DNA from: Roseovarius carneus
Lineage (GTDB): Bacteria > Pseudomonadota > Alphaproteobacteria > Rhodobacterales > Rhodobacteraceae
NCBI RefSeq assembly: GCF_020141465.1
Contig: NZ_JAHSPD010000001.1
Coordinates: forward strand, 124,001 to 188,000
Direction: 5' to 3'
Length of the DNA: 64,000 nt
Part shown: positions 47,028 through 55,087 of the stretch, in pieces
Layout of the letters: each line of letters begins with the position of its first letter
Position numbering within the stretch: position 1 is the stretch's first letter
The notes under the pieces: generated by a model
What the model was told of the DNA's origin: nothing
What the model saw: only the letters and a program-made list of their open reading frames with translations
The model's database searches: none
Translations under genes and position numbers: made by a program

Positions 47028-48137
47028 ATGACTGGACCCCGCTATACCCCGCTGGTGCAAACCCTGCCTGCCACCGTGCCTTTTGTCGGCCCTGAGCAGC
47101 AAGAGCGCACGCGCGGTGCGACCTTTGCGGCGCGCATCGGGGCGAATGAGAATGTGTTTGGCCCCTCCCCCCGTGCAAAGGCCGCGATGGCGGCGACGGA
47201 TATCTGGAAATACGGCGATCCTACAAGCCATGATTTGCGCGTGGCCTTGGCCCGGCGGATGGGTGTGGAGCCCTCAAATATCGTTGTGGGCGAAGGGATT
47301 GACGGGCTTTTGGGCTACCTCGTGCGGTTGTTGGTGGCGCCGGGGGATGGGGCGGTCACCTCGGACGGGGCGTATCCCACGTTCAACTACCATGTGGCGG
47401 GCTATGGCGGGGTGCTGCACAAGGTGGCTTACCGAGAGGATGCCGAGGATCTGCCCGCCTTGATTGCCAAGGCGCGGGAAGTAGATGCGAAGCTCATCTA
47501 CTTCGCCAACCCGGACAACCCGATGGGAAGCTGGTCGAGCGGGCGTGCGATCGAGGCCGCGATCGGGGACATGCCCGAGGGGTGTTTGCTGCTGCTGGAC
47601 GAGGCCTATGTGGAGTTTGCGCCCGCAGAGGCGGTGCCCGTTATCGCCGCGCAGGACCCCCGTGTGATCCGCATGCGCACCTTTTCCAAGGCCTATGGCA
47701 TGGCCGGGGCGCGGGTTGGATATGCGGTTGGAGCGGCGGCGCTGATCCAGAGCTTTGACAAGATCCGCAACCATTTTGGGATGAACCGGGCGGCGCAAGC
47801 CGGGGCTCTGGCCGCTTTGGAGGATCAGCCGTGGTTGGAGCAGGTGATTGCGGATGTGGCCGCCGCGCGGGCCGAGATTGCGCGGATCGCCGCGCGTTGC
47901 GGGCTGCATGCGCTGCCGTCGGCCACGAATTTCGTGACAGTTGATTGCGGCGCGGACGGGGAATTTGCACGCCGAGTGCTCGCCGATCTGGTGGCACAGG
48001 GCCTCTTCGTGCGGATGCCGTTTGTGGCACCGCAAGACAGGTGTATCCGCGTCGGCTGTGGGACCCCGGCGGAGATGGCGCTGTTTGAGGCGGCCCTGCC
48101 CCGCGCCTTGGCCGTGGCACGCGGCGCAGCTCCCTAA
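47028..48137 (+). CDS. Histidinol-phosphate aminotransferase-like PLP enzyme
   Basis: A 369-aa fold-type I aminotransferase of the HisC group. The PLP lysine is Lys221 in TFSKAYGMAGARVGY; also visible are the FANPDNPMGSW motif near 164-174 and LDEAYVEF. It has no his-operon neighbours, so it may be a second HisC or an aromatic aminotransferase. The 272-nt gap before it contains the repeat copy B and no clear gene. Confidence 0.9.
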   Translation: MTGPRYTPLVQTLPATVPFVGPEQQERTRGATFAARIGANENVFGPSPRAKAAMAATDIWKYGDPTSHDLRVALARRMGVEPSNIVVGEGIDGLLGYLVRLLVAPGDGAVTSDGAYPTFNYHVAGYGGVLHKVAYREDAEDLPALIAKAREVDAKLIYFANPDNPMGSWSSGRAIEAAIGDMPEGCLLLLDEAYVEFAPAEAVPVIAAQDPRVIRMRTFSKAYGMAGARVGYAVGAAALIQSFDKIRNHFGMNRAAQAGALAALEDQPWLEQVIADVAAARAEIARIAARCGLHALPSATNFVTVDCGADGEFARRVLADLVAQGLFVRMPFVAPQDRCIRVGCGTPAEMALFEAALPRALAVARGAAP

Positions 48138-48195
48138 ATTTTTACCTGACTTTTACTTGGGCTGCGGTATCCTTGTCGTCATGCGACGCGGTAAC

Positions 48196-48354
48196 ATGTC
48201 ATCTGCACCGGATTTCACCAATGCCGCCCTGATCATGGGGCTGGTCAATCTGGTGTGGGTTTTCACCGCGCTTTGGGCGCTCTTTGGCTTTTGGGCTGTC
48301 TTGGGGGCCGCCTTTATCCTCGACAAGCTGATCAGCCGCATCCCGAGGGACTAA
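48196..48354 (+). CDS. Small membrane protein (52 aa)
   Basis: Reads MSSAPDFTNAALIMGLVNLV and continues with one or two hydrophobic helices (WVFTALWALFGFWAVLGAAF) and a basic end (LISRIPRD). The composition is that of a real small membrane protein. It follows the aminotransferase by 58 nt. An ATG at 48181 is also in frame. Its stop overlaps the convergent aminotransferase stop. Confidence 0.55.
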   Translation: MSSAPDFTNAALIMGLVNLVWVFTALWALFGFWAVLGAAFILDKLISRIPRD

Positions 48355-49547
48355 GCCCCCGCCACTACACGCGCCGCCGCACTCAACCCGCCAGTGCCAT
48401 GCGGAATATCAAGCGCGCCAAGCCCCGCCTCGACCGCGCCAAGCATCCCCAGCACCATATGAGCGTTCACATGACCCATATGCCCTATGCGGAAAAACCC
48501 GTGCCATGCGGGATCGGCCGGATCGGCCATGCCAAGGCCGATGCCCAGCGTGACGCCCGTATTGGCCTCCAACCATGCGCGCAGATCGCTCGCCTTGGGC
48601 GCGAGCAGGCCAAGAGAGGTGACCGCGTGGCTGCGATGGGCCGGGTTGGCGAGGTTGAGGCGCAATGCTCCCCCCTCGGACCACGCCTCGCACGCGGCCC
48701 ATATGGCGCGGGCCAGACGCGCGTGGCGGGCCCAGACGGCCTCAATCCCTTCGGCGTGGATCATGTCGAGGGCGGCGCGCAGGCCGTAGAGGTGATGCGT
48801 GGGGGCCGTGCCGCAGAAATACTGGTAAAACACGTCCGGCGCGGCCCGGAGGGTCCAGTCCCAATAGGGGCTGACAATGCGCATCTCGCGGCGGCGCGCG
48901 GCGGCTTTTTCAGAGAAAAACACAAAGCCGAGACCGGCTGGCACCATCAGCCCCTTCTGGCTGCCCGCGACCGTCACATCGACGCCCCATGCGTCCATCT
49001 CGAACACGTCGCAGCCCAGCGAGGCGATGCAATCCACCATCAAGAGCGCCGGGTGCCCTGCGGCATCAATGGCCGCACGAATGCTCGCGATATCGCTGAG
49101 CACGGAGCTTGAAGTATCCACATGAGTGGCAAGCACCGCTTTGATTTTATGGGCTTTATCCGCGCGCAGAGCCGCCTCGACACGGGCCGCATCCACGGGG
49201 GCTGCCTTGCCGAAATCGAGCATCGAGACTTCCGCGCCCAGCCGCTCCGCCATCTCGGCCCAACCATGGCCGAACCGCCCGGTGGCAAGCGCCAGAACCC
49301 CGTCGCCGTGGCCCACGGTATTGGCAAACGCCGCCTCCCACGCGCCATGCCCGTTGGCGATATAGATCGCCACATGATGCTGCGTGCGTGCCACGCGGCG
49401 CAGATCGGGGATAAGGCCTTCGGTCAGCTCAATCAGCTCGCCCGCATAGATATTGGGCGAGGCGCGGTGCATCGCGCGCAGCACCGCATCGGGCATAACC
49501 GAAGGGCCGGGAATGGCCAGATAGGGGGTTCCGTGGGCAAGCGTCAT
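48351..49547 (-). CDS. Alanine/serine-glyoxylate aminotransferase family protein
   Basis: A 398-aa PLP-dependent class V aminotransferase. The PLP lysine is Lys198 in AGSQKGLMVPAGLGF; the N-terminus has the typical PGPSVMPDAVLRAMHR, and THVDTSSSVL binds the cofactor region. Related enzymes make glycine from glyoxylate, which fits the one-carbon and glycine theme of the window. The start at 49547 has AAGGA 8 nt upstream. Confidence 0.9.
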   Translation of the reverse strand: MTLAHGTPYLAIPGPSVMPDAVLRAMHRASPNIYAGELIELTEGLIPDLRRVARTQHHVAIYIANGHGAWEAAFANTVGHGDGVLALATGRFGHGWAEMAERLGAEVSMLDFGKAAPVDAARVEAALRADKAHKIKAVLATHVDTSSSVLSDIASIRAAIDAAGHPALLMVDCIASLGCDVFEMDAWGVDVTVAGSQKGLMVPAGLGFVFFSEKAAARRREMRIVSPYWDWTLRAAPDVFYQYFCGTAPTHHLYGLRAALDMIHAEGIEAVWARHARLARAIWAACEAWSEGGALRLNLANPAHRSHAVTSLGLLAPKASDLRAWLEANTGVTLGIGLGMADPADPAWHGFFRIGHMGHVNAHMVLGMLGAVEAGLGALDIPHGTGGLSAAARVVAGA

Positions 49548-49671
49548 GACGGCATCCTTGGGTGGTGAGAGGACGACATTACGCCCAAGCAGCGCGGCGT
49601 CAAGCGCCTCCCGCCTTGCCATGCCCGCGCCCCGCGCATATGTGGTGCGCTTGGCAGGGTCGGAGCGCAGA

Positions 49672-50355
49672 ATGAGCATTTTCAAACGTTTGGTGGCATG
49701 GGAACGCGATCTGCGCCAGTCCTACAACACCGATCTGAGCACACCCGAAAACCGCCGCCGCGCCAAGATCTACAACATGTGGTTCGACCATGCGGTGCTG
49801 CGTAAATTCTGGACCAATCACTATCCTGTTGCCGAGGGCGTCTGGCGCTCCAATCAGCCGACCCATGCGCGGTTTGAGCGGCTCAAGGCCGCCGGGTTCC
49901 GCACGGTTTTGAACCTGCGCGGTGCGGGCGGGGCGGCGCATTATCTGGTGGAGGAGGAAAGCTGTGCAAAGCTTGGCCTGCGCCTTGTGAACGTGACGCT
50001 TCATGCGCGGTTTGCGGCCCCTCGCAGCGATATTGCGGCCCTGCTCAAGGCCTTCCGCGAGATTGAGCGCCCCTTCGTCATGCATTGCAAATCCGGCGCA
50101 GACCGGGCGGGGTTTGCCTCGGCGATTTACCTGATGGTGATGGAAGGCCGCAGCGTGGACGAGGCGCGGCGGATGCTGTCGCTCAAATACATGCATATCC
50201 GGCAATCAAAGACCGGCGTGCTGGGCTATATTCTTGACCTTTATGAGGCGCGCCAGGCCGAGACAGGCATCGGGTTTGAGGATTGGGTAATGACAGAATA
50301 CGACAATATGGCCGTACAGACCGCGTTTGAGGAAAACTTCAAACCGCGCTTCTGA
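49672..50355 (+). CDS. Dual-specificity/tyrosine phosphatase family protein
   Basis: A 227-aa protein with the phosphatase P-loop HCKSGADR (Cys139, Arg145) after VMH, and a WRSNQPTHARFERLKAAGFRTVLNLRG segment typical of the DSP-like/DUF442 group. Substrate unknown. The start at 49672 has GGAG 7 nt upstream. Divergent from the aminotransferase gene. Confidence 0.88.
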   Translation: MSIFKRLVAWERDLRQSYNTDLSTPENRRRAKIYNMWFDHAVLRKFWTNHYPVAEGVWRSNQPTHARFERLKAAGFRTVLNLRGAGGAAHYLVEEESCAKLGLRLVNVTLHARFAAPRSDIAALLKAFREIERPFVMHCKSGADRAGFASAIYLMVMEGRSVDEARRMLSLKYMHIRQSKTGVLGYILDLYEARQAETGIGFEDWVMTEYDNMAVQTAFEENFKPRF

Positions 50356-50359
50356 GCGC

Positions 50360-51355
50360 TCAGCGTCGCCCGATCCGCTCTGCCATATCCAGCATCCGCG
50401 CGGAAAACCCCCATTCATTGTCATACCAGCCAAAGACCCGGAGCAGCCCGCCCACCGAGACGGATGTTTCCCGCCCGCACAGAATGATCGATTCGCTGCG
50501 CCCGCGCAGATCGGCCGAGACGAGGGGCTTTTCGGTATAGCCGAATATGCCCCCCGGTATCGCGGCCCCCGCGACCAGCGCATTGACCTCCTCCACTGTG
50601 ACACGGCGACCAAGCTGCACGGTGAGGTCGATGCACGATACGCTCGCCGTGGGCACGCGCACCGCGCGCGCCTCGATCCGGCCCTTGAGACGCGGCAGCA
50701 CAAGGCCCGTCTGGTGCCGCGCGCTGGTGGTGGTGGGTACCATCGAGAGGGCAGCGGCCCGGCTGCGCTCAAGATTGCCGCGGGGTTTGTCCACCGTGGG
50801 TTGCGAGCCTGTGTAGCAATGGATGGTCGTCATCTGCCCCGAAACCACGCCGTAGGCATCATCCAAAAGCCGCGCCAAAGGGGCCAGAGCATTCGTGGTG
50901 CAAGACGCGTTGGAGATGATCCGTTGATCGCGCAGATCATCTTCATTGGCCCCCAGAACGACCGTCACATCCGCCTCTGCCGCCGGGCCGGAAACCAGCA
51001 CGGCCCCTGCTCCCGCCTCACGCCCGCGCTCGGCCATTGCCCGCACTCCGGCCATGCCCGTGCATTCGAGGACCAGATCCACCCCGCTCAGATCCAGTGC
51101 ACGCAGGTCTGCCTCAGCGTGAAACGGAATGCGCCGCCCGCCCGCGATGAGCATATCCGGCGCGGTCTCCACCTTGCCCCGCCACGGACCATAGATACTG
51201 TCATATTCAAAGAGATAGGCACAGGTCTCCAGCGGCTCGATATCGTTGATCAGAACAAGCTCGACCCCCTCGCGCCCCTCCAGCAAAATGCGCAGGATCG
51301 CCCGGCCAATCCGGCCAAACCCATTGATGGCGATGCGAACAGGGGGATGGGACAT
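50360..51355 (-). CDS. gap: Type I glyceraldehyde-3-phosphate dehydrogenase (divergent)
   Basis: A 331-aa GAPDH with the NAD-binding INGFGRIGRAI (10-20), catalytic Cys152 in SNASCTTN and His179 in TTIHCYTG. The sequence is divergent: IHCYTGSQPTVDKPRGNLER replaces the usual IHAYTGDQ segment, and INDIEP replaces the usual INDL. It stands alone without pgk or tkt. It could be an accessory GAPDH or act on a related aldehyde such as erythrose 4-phosphate. Confidence 0.92.
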   Translation of the reverse strand: MSHPPVRIAINGFGRIGRAILRILLEGREGVELVLINDIEPLETCAYLFEYDSIYGPWRGKVETAPDMLIAGGRRIPFHAEADLRALDLSGVDLVLECTGMAGVRAMAERGREAGAGAVLVSGPAAEADVTVVLGANEDDLRDQRIISNASCTTNALAPLARLLDDAYGVVSGQMTTIHCYTGSQPTVDKPRGNLERSRAAALSMVPTTTSARHQTGLVLPRLKGRIEARAVRVPTASVSCIDLTVQLGRRVTVEEVNALVAGAAIPGGIFGYTEKPLVSADLRGRSESIILCGRETSVSVGGLLRVFGWYDNEWGFSARMLDMAERIGRR

Positions 51356-51490
51356 GGCGCGACCTCCTTGGGTGTCATCGCATATGGCTAGCCCAGCGCC
51401 CCGGCCAAAGGCCAGCGTTCAATTGTGAGGGTCACAATGAAATTTCCGGCTTTTGCGGGGATGGGGCAGTCTTTCCCGCGCCCCGGCGAT

Positions 51491-51523
51491 GCCTCCGGCG
51501 GGAGTATTTAGGCTAAGAAGAAA
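51491..51523 (+). repeat. Dispersed 3'-end motif, copy C
   Basis: Reads GCCTCCGGCGGGAGTATTTA followed by GGCTAAGAAGAAA, 13 nt from the 3' end of the amidohydrolase gene on the other strand. Confidence 0.75.
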
Positions 51524-51535
51524 GCACGGATTCGA

Positions 51536-52363
51536 TCAGGCAGGCGGCGCGAAATCCACCTCATTGACGAGGCTGGGGATGCGCGCCTCGGTCCGGGCAA
51601 TGAGATCCAGATCAATCATGGCCATGACGCATCCGGGACCCGCCCCGCCATCGCCGAGCACCGTGCCCCATGGATCGACGATGAGTGAGTGGCCGTAGGC
51701 CTCACCACCGCCCGGAATAGGGCCGGTCAGCCCGGCGGAGATAATGAAGCGTGTCGTCTCGATCGCGCGGGCACGGGTGAGAACATGCCAGTGGGCCGCA
51801 CCTGTTTTGGCGGTGAACGCAGCGGGGCAGCAGAGGATCTCGGCGCCGCTTTGGGCAAGGCGGCGAAAGAGGTGCGGGAAGCGCAGGTCATAACAGATCG
51901 TATGGCCGATTTTTGCGTGCCCTGTATCGTGGATTGTGGCGCAGGCGCCGGGGCTGACGGTGTCACTTTCGCGGTAGATCTCATCCTCCGAAAGCTGAAT
52001 GTCGAACAGATGGATCTTGTCGTAATGGCCGGTGATTTCGCCATCGGGCGAGAGCATATAGCCCCGGTTTGCGATACGGCCATCCGGGCCATCCACCGCG
52101 ATGGAGCCGAGATTTAGCCAGACCTTATGCTCTGCCGCAAAGGCCTTTGCGTTGTTTAAAAACGGATGTGTGGCCTCGGGCGCGCAGGGCGGGTCCACTG
52201 CGGCACCTTTGGTGCGCAGCCCGCCGCAATATTCTGGCAAGAAGAGCATTTGAGCGCCGCTCCGCACGGCGTCCTCCGACAGCGGGCGCGCCTCCTCCCA
52301 TGCAGCCTCAAAGCTGGGCATCGGGCGGGTTTGCAGGGCAGCGACGGGCAGCGTGCGGGTCAT
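51536..52363 (-). CDS. Carbon-nitrogen hydrolase (nitrilase superfamily, Nit2-like)
   Basis: A 275-aa amidase with the Glu-Lys-Cys triad: Glu44 in FLPEYCGG, Lys116 in YDKIHLFD and Cys157 in ICYDLRFP. It is closest to Nit2/omega-amidase or deaminated-glutathione amidase. The start at 52363 is the ATG of MTRTLPVAALQ; 17 in-frame codons upstream are not conserved-looking. Confidence 0.92.
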   Translation of the reverse strand: MTRTLPVAALQTRPMPSFEAAWEEARPLSEDAVRSGAQMLFLPEYCGGLRTKGAAVDPPCAPEATHPFLNNAKAFAAEHKVWLNLGSIAVDGPDGRIANRGYMLSPDGEITGHYDKIHLFDIQLSEDEIYRESDTVSPGACATIHDTGHAKIGHTICYDLRFPHLFRRLAQSGAEILCCPAAFTAKTGAAHWHVLTRARAIETTRFIISAGLTGPIPGGGEAYGHSLIVDPWGTVLGDGGAGPGCVMAMIDLDLIARTEARIPSLVNEVDFAPPA

Positions 52364-52422
52364 GTGGCAGCTCCTTCTTTTGCACCCTGAGCCTAGCGCA
52401 GAGGGGCGGCGCACAAAAGGGC

Positions 52423-53391
52423 TCAGCGATATGCAGAGGGCGGTTGGCCAAATTGCGCCGCGTAGAGCCTCGAGAAATGAGCCGAATTGGCAAAGCCCGT
52501 GGCCAGCGCGATCTGGGTGAGCGGCAGGGGCGAATTGCGCAAGAGCGATTGCGCACGCTCCAGCCTCAGGCCGCGATAATAGCGCATCACGGGTGTCCCA
52601 AGCTGCTGATTGAAAAGCCGGGCAAGCTGTCGCGGGGACACACCCGCAATCACTGCGAGTTGTGGCAGGGTGAGCGGGTCGGATATATGGCTCTCCATTG
52701 CCTCAACCGCGTCCAGAACAGCGGCGTTATGCGCCCCGATCCGCTCCACAAGGCCCGCGCGCTGCGGACCTATTGGGGGGCGAATGTTGGTATGCATGAA
52801 CCAGTCTGCGACCTTGCGAGCAAACTCCGTCCCATGATCACGCGCGATCAGAGCGTGCATCATGTCAAGCGGCGCGGTGCCCCCGGCGCAGGTCATCCGG
52901 TCGCGGTCGATCACGTAAAGCGAGCGTTCGATTTTCAACTCCGGCGAAAGCTCCGCCAATGCGGGCAGGTATTCCCAATGCACCGTCATCCGCCGGTCCT
53001 GCATCAGCCCTGCACGCGCGAGGATCACCGGCCCGCCGGACACGCCGCCCATCTGCACACCTGCGCGGGCCATCCGCACCAGCCATGTGCGCAGACGTCC
53101 CTCCAAGGGGGCGGTCATGTCGCCGCCGGCCACAACGAAAAGCGCATCCAACCGCAGAGCATCGCCAACCCGCACATCTGACCGCACCTCAGCCGCGCCC
53201 GAGCTTGGCACCGCAGCACCGTCTACGCTTATGTTGATCACCTCATAGAGCGGCGCACCCGCGAGAAGATTAGCAGCGCGCAAGGGCTCCGCCGTCGAGG
53301 CATAGGACATCACCGCAAAATCGCTGAGCGGCAGGATGCCGATCCTTTGGGGCATATAGGGCTTAAGGGGCTTGATGTCCATTTCAGACAC
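52423..53391 (-). CDS. GlxA family transcriptional regulator
   Basis: A 322-aa regulator with an N-terminal class I glutamine amidotransferase-like (DJ-1/PfpI) domain (about 15-190) and a C-terminal AraC helix-turn-helix pair (LTLPQLAVIAGVSPRQLARLF and LTQIALATGFANSAHFSRLY). This architecture matches GbdR, SouR and CdhR, which sense glycine betaine, sarcosine or carnitine metabolites. It is divergent from soxBDAG and is the likely activator of that operon. Confidence 0.9.
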   Translation of the reverse strand: MSEMDIKPLKPYMPQRIGILPLSDFAVMSYASTAEPLRAANLLAGAPLYEVINISVDGAAVPSSGAAEVRSDVRVGDALRLDALFVVAGGDMTAPLEGRLRTWLVRMARAGVQMGGVSGGPVILARAGLMQDRRMTVHWEYLPALAELSPELKIERSLYVIDRDRMTCAGGTAPLDMMHALIARDHGTEFARKVADWFMHTNIRPPIGPQRAGLVERIGAHNAAVLDAVEAMESHISDPLTLPQLAVIAGVSPRQLARLFNQQLGTPVMRYYRGLRLERAQSLLRNSPLPLTQIALATGFANSAHFSRLYAAQFGQPPSAYR

Positions 53392-53397
53392 CTATGT

Positions 53398-53415
53398 GAC
53401 TTTTTTAGAAAAGTC
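53398..53415. promoter_or_regulatory. Inverted repeat between the GlxA gene and soxB
   Basis: GACTTTT-TTAG-AAAAGTC is a perfect 7-bp dyad 51 nt upstream of soxB and 6 nt from the regulator's start. It is a candidate operator for the GlxA-type regulator. Confidence 0.5.
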
Positions 53416-53466
53416 TATCTGCGCGACTCCCGCCACAGTAGGCGCATCGTTACAAGGGAATACTCC

Positions 53467-54717
53467 ATGCGCTACTCTGCCCTTCGCATCCTCAAAGAAG
53501 GCCTGACCGGCAACAAAGGCTGGAAACCCGTGTGGCGCGAACCAGAGCCAAAGCCCGAATATGATGTGATCATCATCGGGGGTGGCGGGCATGGTCTGGC
53601 CACGGCCTATTACCTCGCCAAGGAGCATGGGATCACTAATGTGGCCGTGCTGGAAAAAGGCTGGATCGGCGGCGGCAATGTGGGTCGCAATACCACCATT
53701 ATTCGCTCCAACTACCTACTGCCTGGAAATGAGCCGTTTTATGAGCTGTCGCTGAAGCTCTGGGAAGGATTGGAGCAGGATTTCAACTACAACGCCATGA
53801 TTTCGCAACGTTCCATCCTCAATCTTGTGCATACTGACGCCCAGCGCGATGCCTTCGTGCGGCGCGGCAATGCGATGTTTCTGGCCGGGGCCGATGCCGA
53901 ATACGCAGATGCCAAGCAACTGCGCGAGGAGCTGCCGTTCCTCGATTATGACAACGCGCGCTTTCCCATCAAAGGGGGCCTTTTTCAGCGGCGCGGCGGC
54001 ACCGTGCGCCATGATGCGGTGGCTTGGGGCTTTGCCCGCGGGGCCGACAACCGGGGCGTGGACATCATCCAGAATTGCGAGGTCACGGGCTTCGACATCC
54101 AAGACGGCGTCTGCCAGGGCGTTGAGACCACGCGCGGCGCCATTCGCGCGCGCAAAGTCGCGATGTGCGTCGCTGGCTCCTCCGGTAGGGTCGCCGCACA
54201 GGCGGGCATGCGCCTGCCTATCGAAAGCCACGTGCTTCAGGCCTTCGTCACCGAAGGGCTCAAACCCGTCATCCCAGGCGTCATCACCTTCGGCGCAGGC
54301 CATTTTTATGTCAGTCAGTCCGACAAGGGCGGGCTGGTTTTTGGTGGCGATATCGACGGCTATAATTCTTACGCCCAGCGCGGCAACCTGCCTGTGGTCG
54401 AGGACGTGGCGGAGGGCGGCATGGCCATCATGCCGATGATCGGGCGCGCGCGGCTGCTGCGCTCATGGGGTGGCATCATGGATATGTCGATGGACGGATC
54501 GCCCTTCATCGACCGCACCCATATCGGCGGCCTCTATTTCAACGGCGGCTGGTGCTATGGCGGCTTCAAGGCGACGCCCGGCTCGGGCTGGTGCTACGCG
54601 CATCTGCTGGCCACAGGCGCCCCCCACCCCGTCGCCACCGAGATGCGGCTGGACAGGTTCCGCCGCGGCCACATGATCGACGAAAAAGGGCAGGGCAATC
54701 AGCCCAACCTGCATTGA
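53467..54717 (+). CDS. soxB: Heterotetrameric sarcosine oxidase subunit beta
   Basis: Catalytic subunit that oxidises sarcosine (or a related N-methyl amine) to glycine. The 416-aa protein has the FAD Rossmann motif VIIIGGGGHGLATAYYL (34-50). His182 in RGGTVRHDAV is at about the place of the covalent FMN histidine of this family. The C-terminal WCYGGFKATPGSGWCYAHLLA is typical. The ATG at 53467 is the family-like start. First gene of soxBDAG. Confidence 0.95.
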   Translation: MRYSALRILKEGLTGNKGWKPVWREPEPKPEYDVIIIGGGGHGLATAYYLAKEHGITNVAVLEKGWIGGGNVGRNTTIIRSNYLLPGNEPFYELSLKLWEGLEQDFNYNAMISQRSILNLVHTDAQRDAFVRRGNAMFLAGADAEYADAKQLREELPFLDYDNARFPIKGGLFQRRGGTVRHDAVAWGFARGADNRGVDIIQNCEVTGFDIQDGVCQGVETTRGAIRARKVAMCVAGSSGRVAAQAGMRLPIESHVLQAFVTEGLKPVIPGVITFGAGHFYVSQSDKGGLVFGGDIDGYNSYAQRGNLPVVEDVAEGGMAIMPMIGRARLLRSWGGIMDMSMDGSPFIDRTHIGGLYFNGGWCYGGFKATPGSGWCYAHLLATGAPHPVATEMRLDRFRRGHMIDEKGQGNQPNLH

Positions 54718-54726
54718 GGTCTCTTA

Positions 54727-54749
54727 TGCTTCTTCTTAGCAAAAATACT
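54727..54749 (-). repeat. Dispersed 3'-end motif, copy D
   Basis: The minus strand reads GAGTATTTTTGCTAAGAAGAAGC, 10 nt after the soxB stop codon and inside the sox operon. It is nearly identical to copy A. Confidence 0.75.
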
Positions 54750-54799
54750 CACATCCAGACGCGCACTCACAAACGCGCCGCCCGCGTGGAGACATCTCT

Positions 54800-55087
54800 A
54801 TGATCATCAACCACCCCCTTCTTGGCCCGCGCGACGCGGCGGAGTTCATCTATTTGGGCGACGCCACTCTGATCGACCGGCCCGACCCCACCGCCGAGGA
54901 TGCGGCCGAAGCATTCCATGAGTATGGCTATATCCGCGACAATGTCGCCGGGAAGATGCAGGAGCTTTGGTATCACGAGCAAGGGGATCGGTCGTGGCTG
55001 GTGGTGACGCGCGACACGCTGACCCATGAGATTACAGATGTTGAAATGGCCCGCGACGTGGCCCGCAGCCGGGGGCGCGGCGCATGA
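54800..55087 (+). CDS. soxD: Sarcosine oxidase subunit delta, lacking the zinc cysteines
   Basis: The 95-aa protein matches the delta subunit in length and in GPRDAAEFIYLGDA and ELWYHEQGDRSWLVVTRDT. In the Corynebacterium enzyme zinc is held by Cys6, Cys9, His59 and Cys63. Here the aligned residues are His5, Leu8, His59 and Asp63, so the zinc site appears lost. It overlaps soxA by 4 nt. Confidence 0.92.
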   Translation: MIINHPLLGPRDAAEFIYLGDATLIDRPDPTAEDAAEAFHEYGYIRDNVAGKMQELWYHEQGDRSWLVVTRDTLTHEITDVEMARDVARSRGRGA

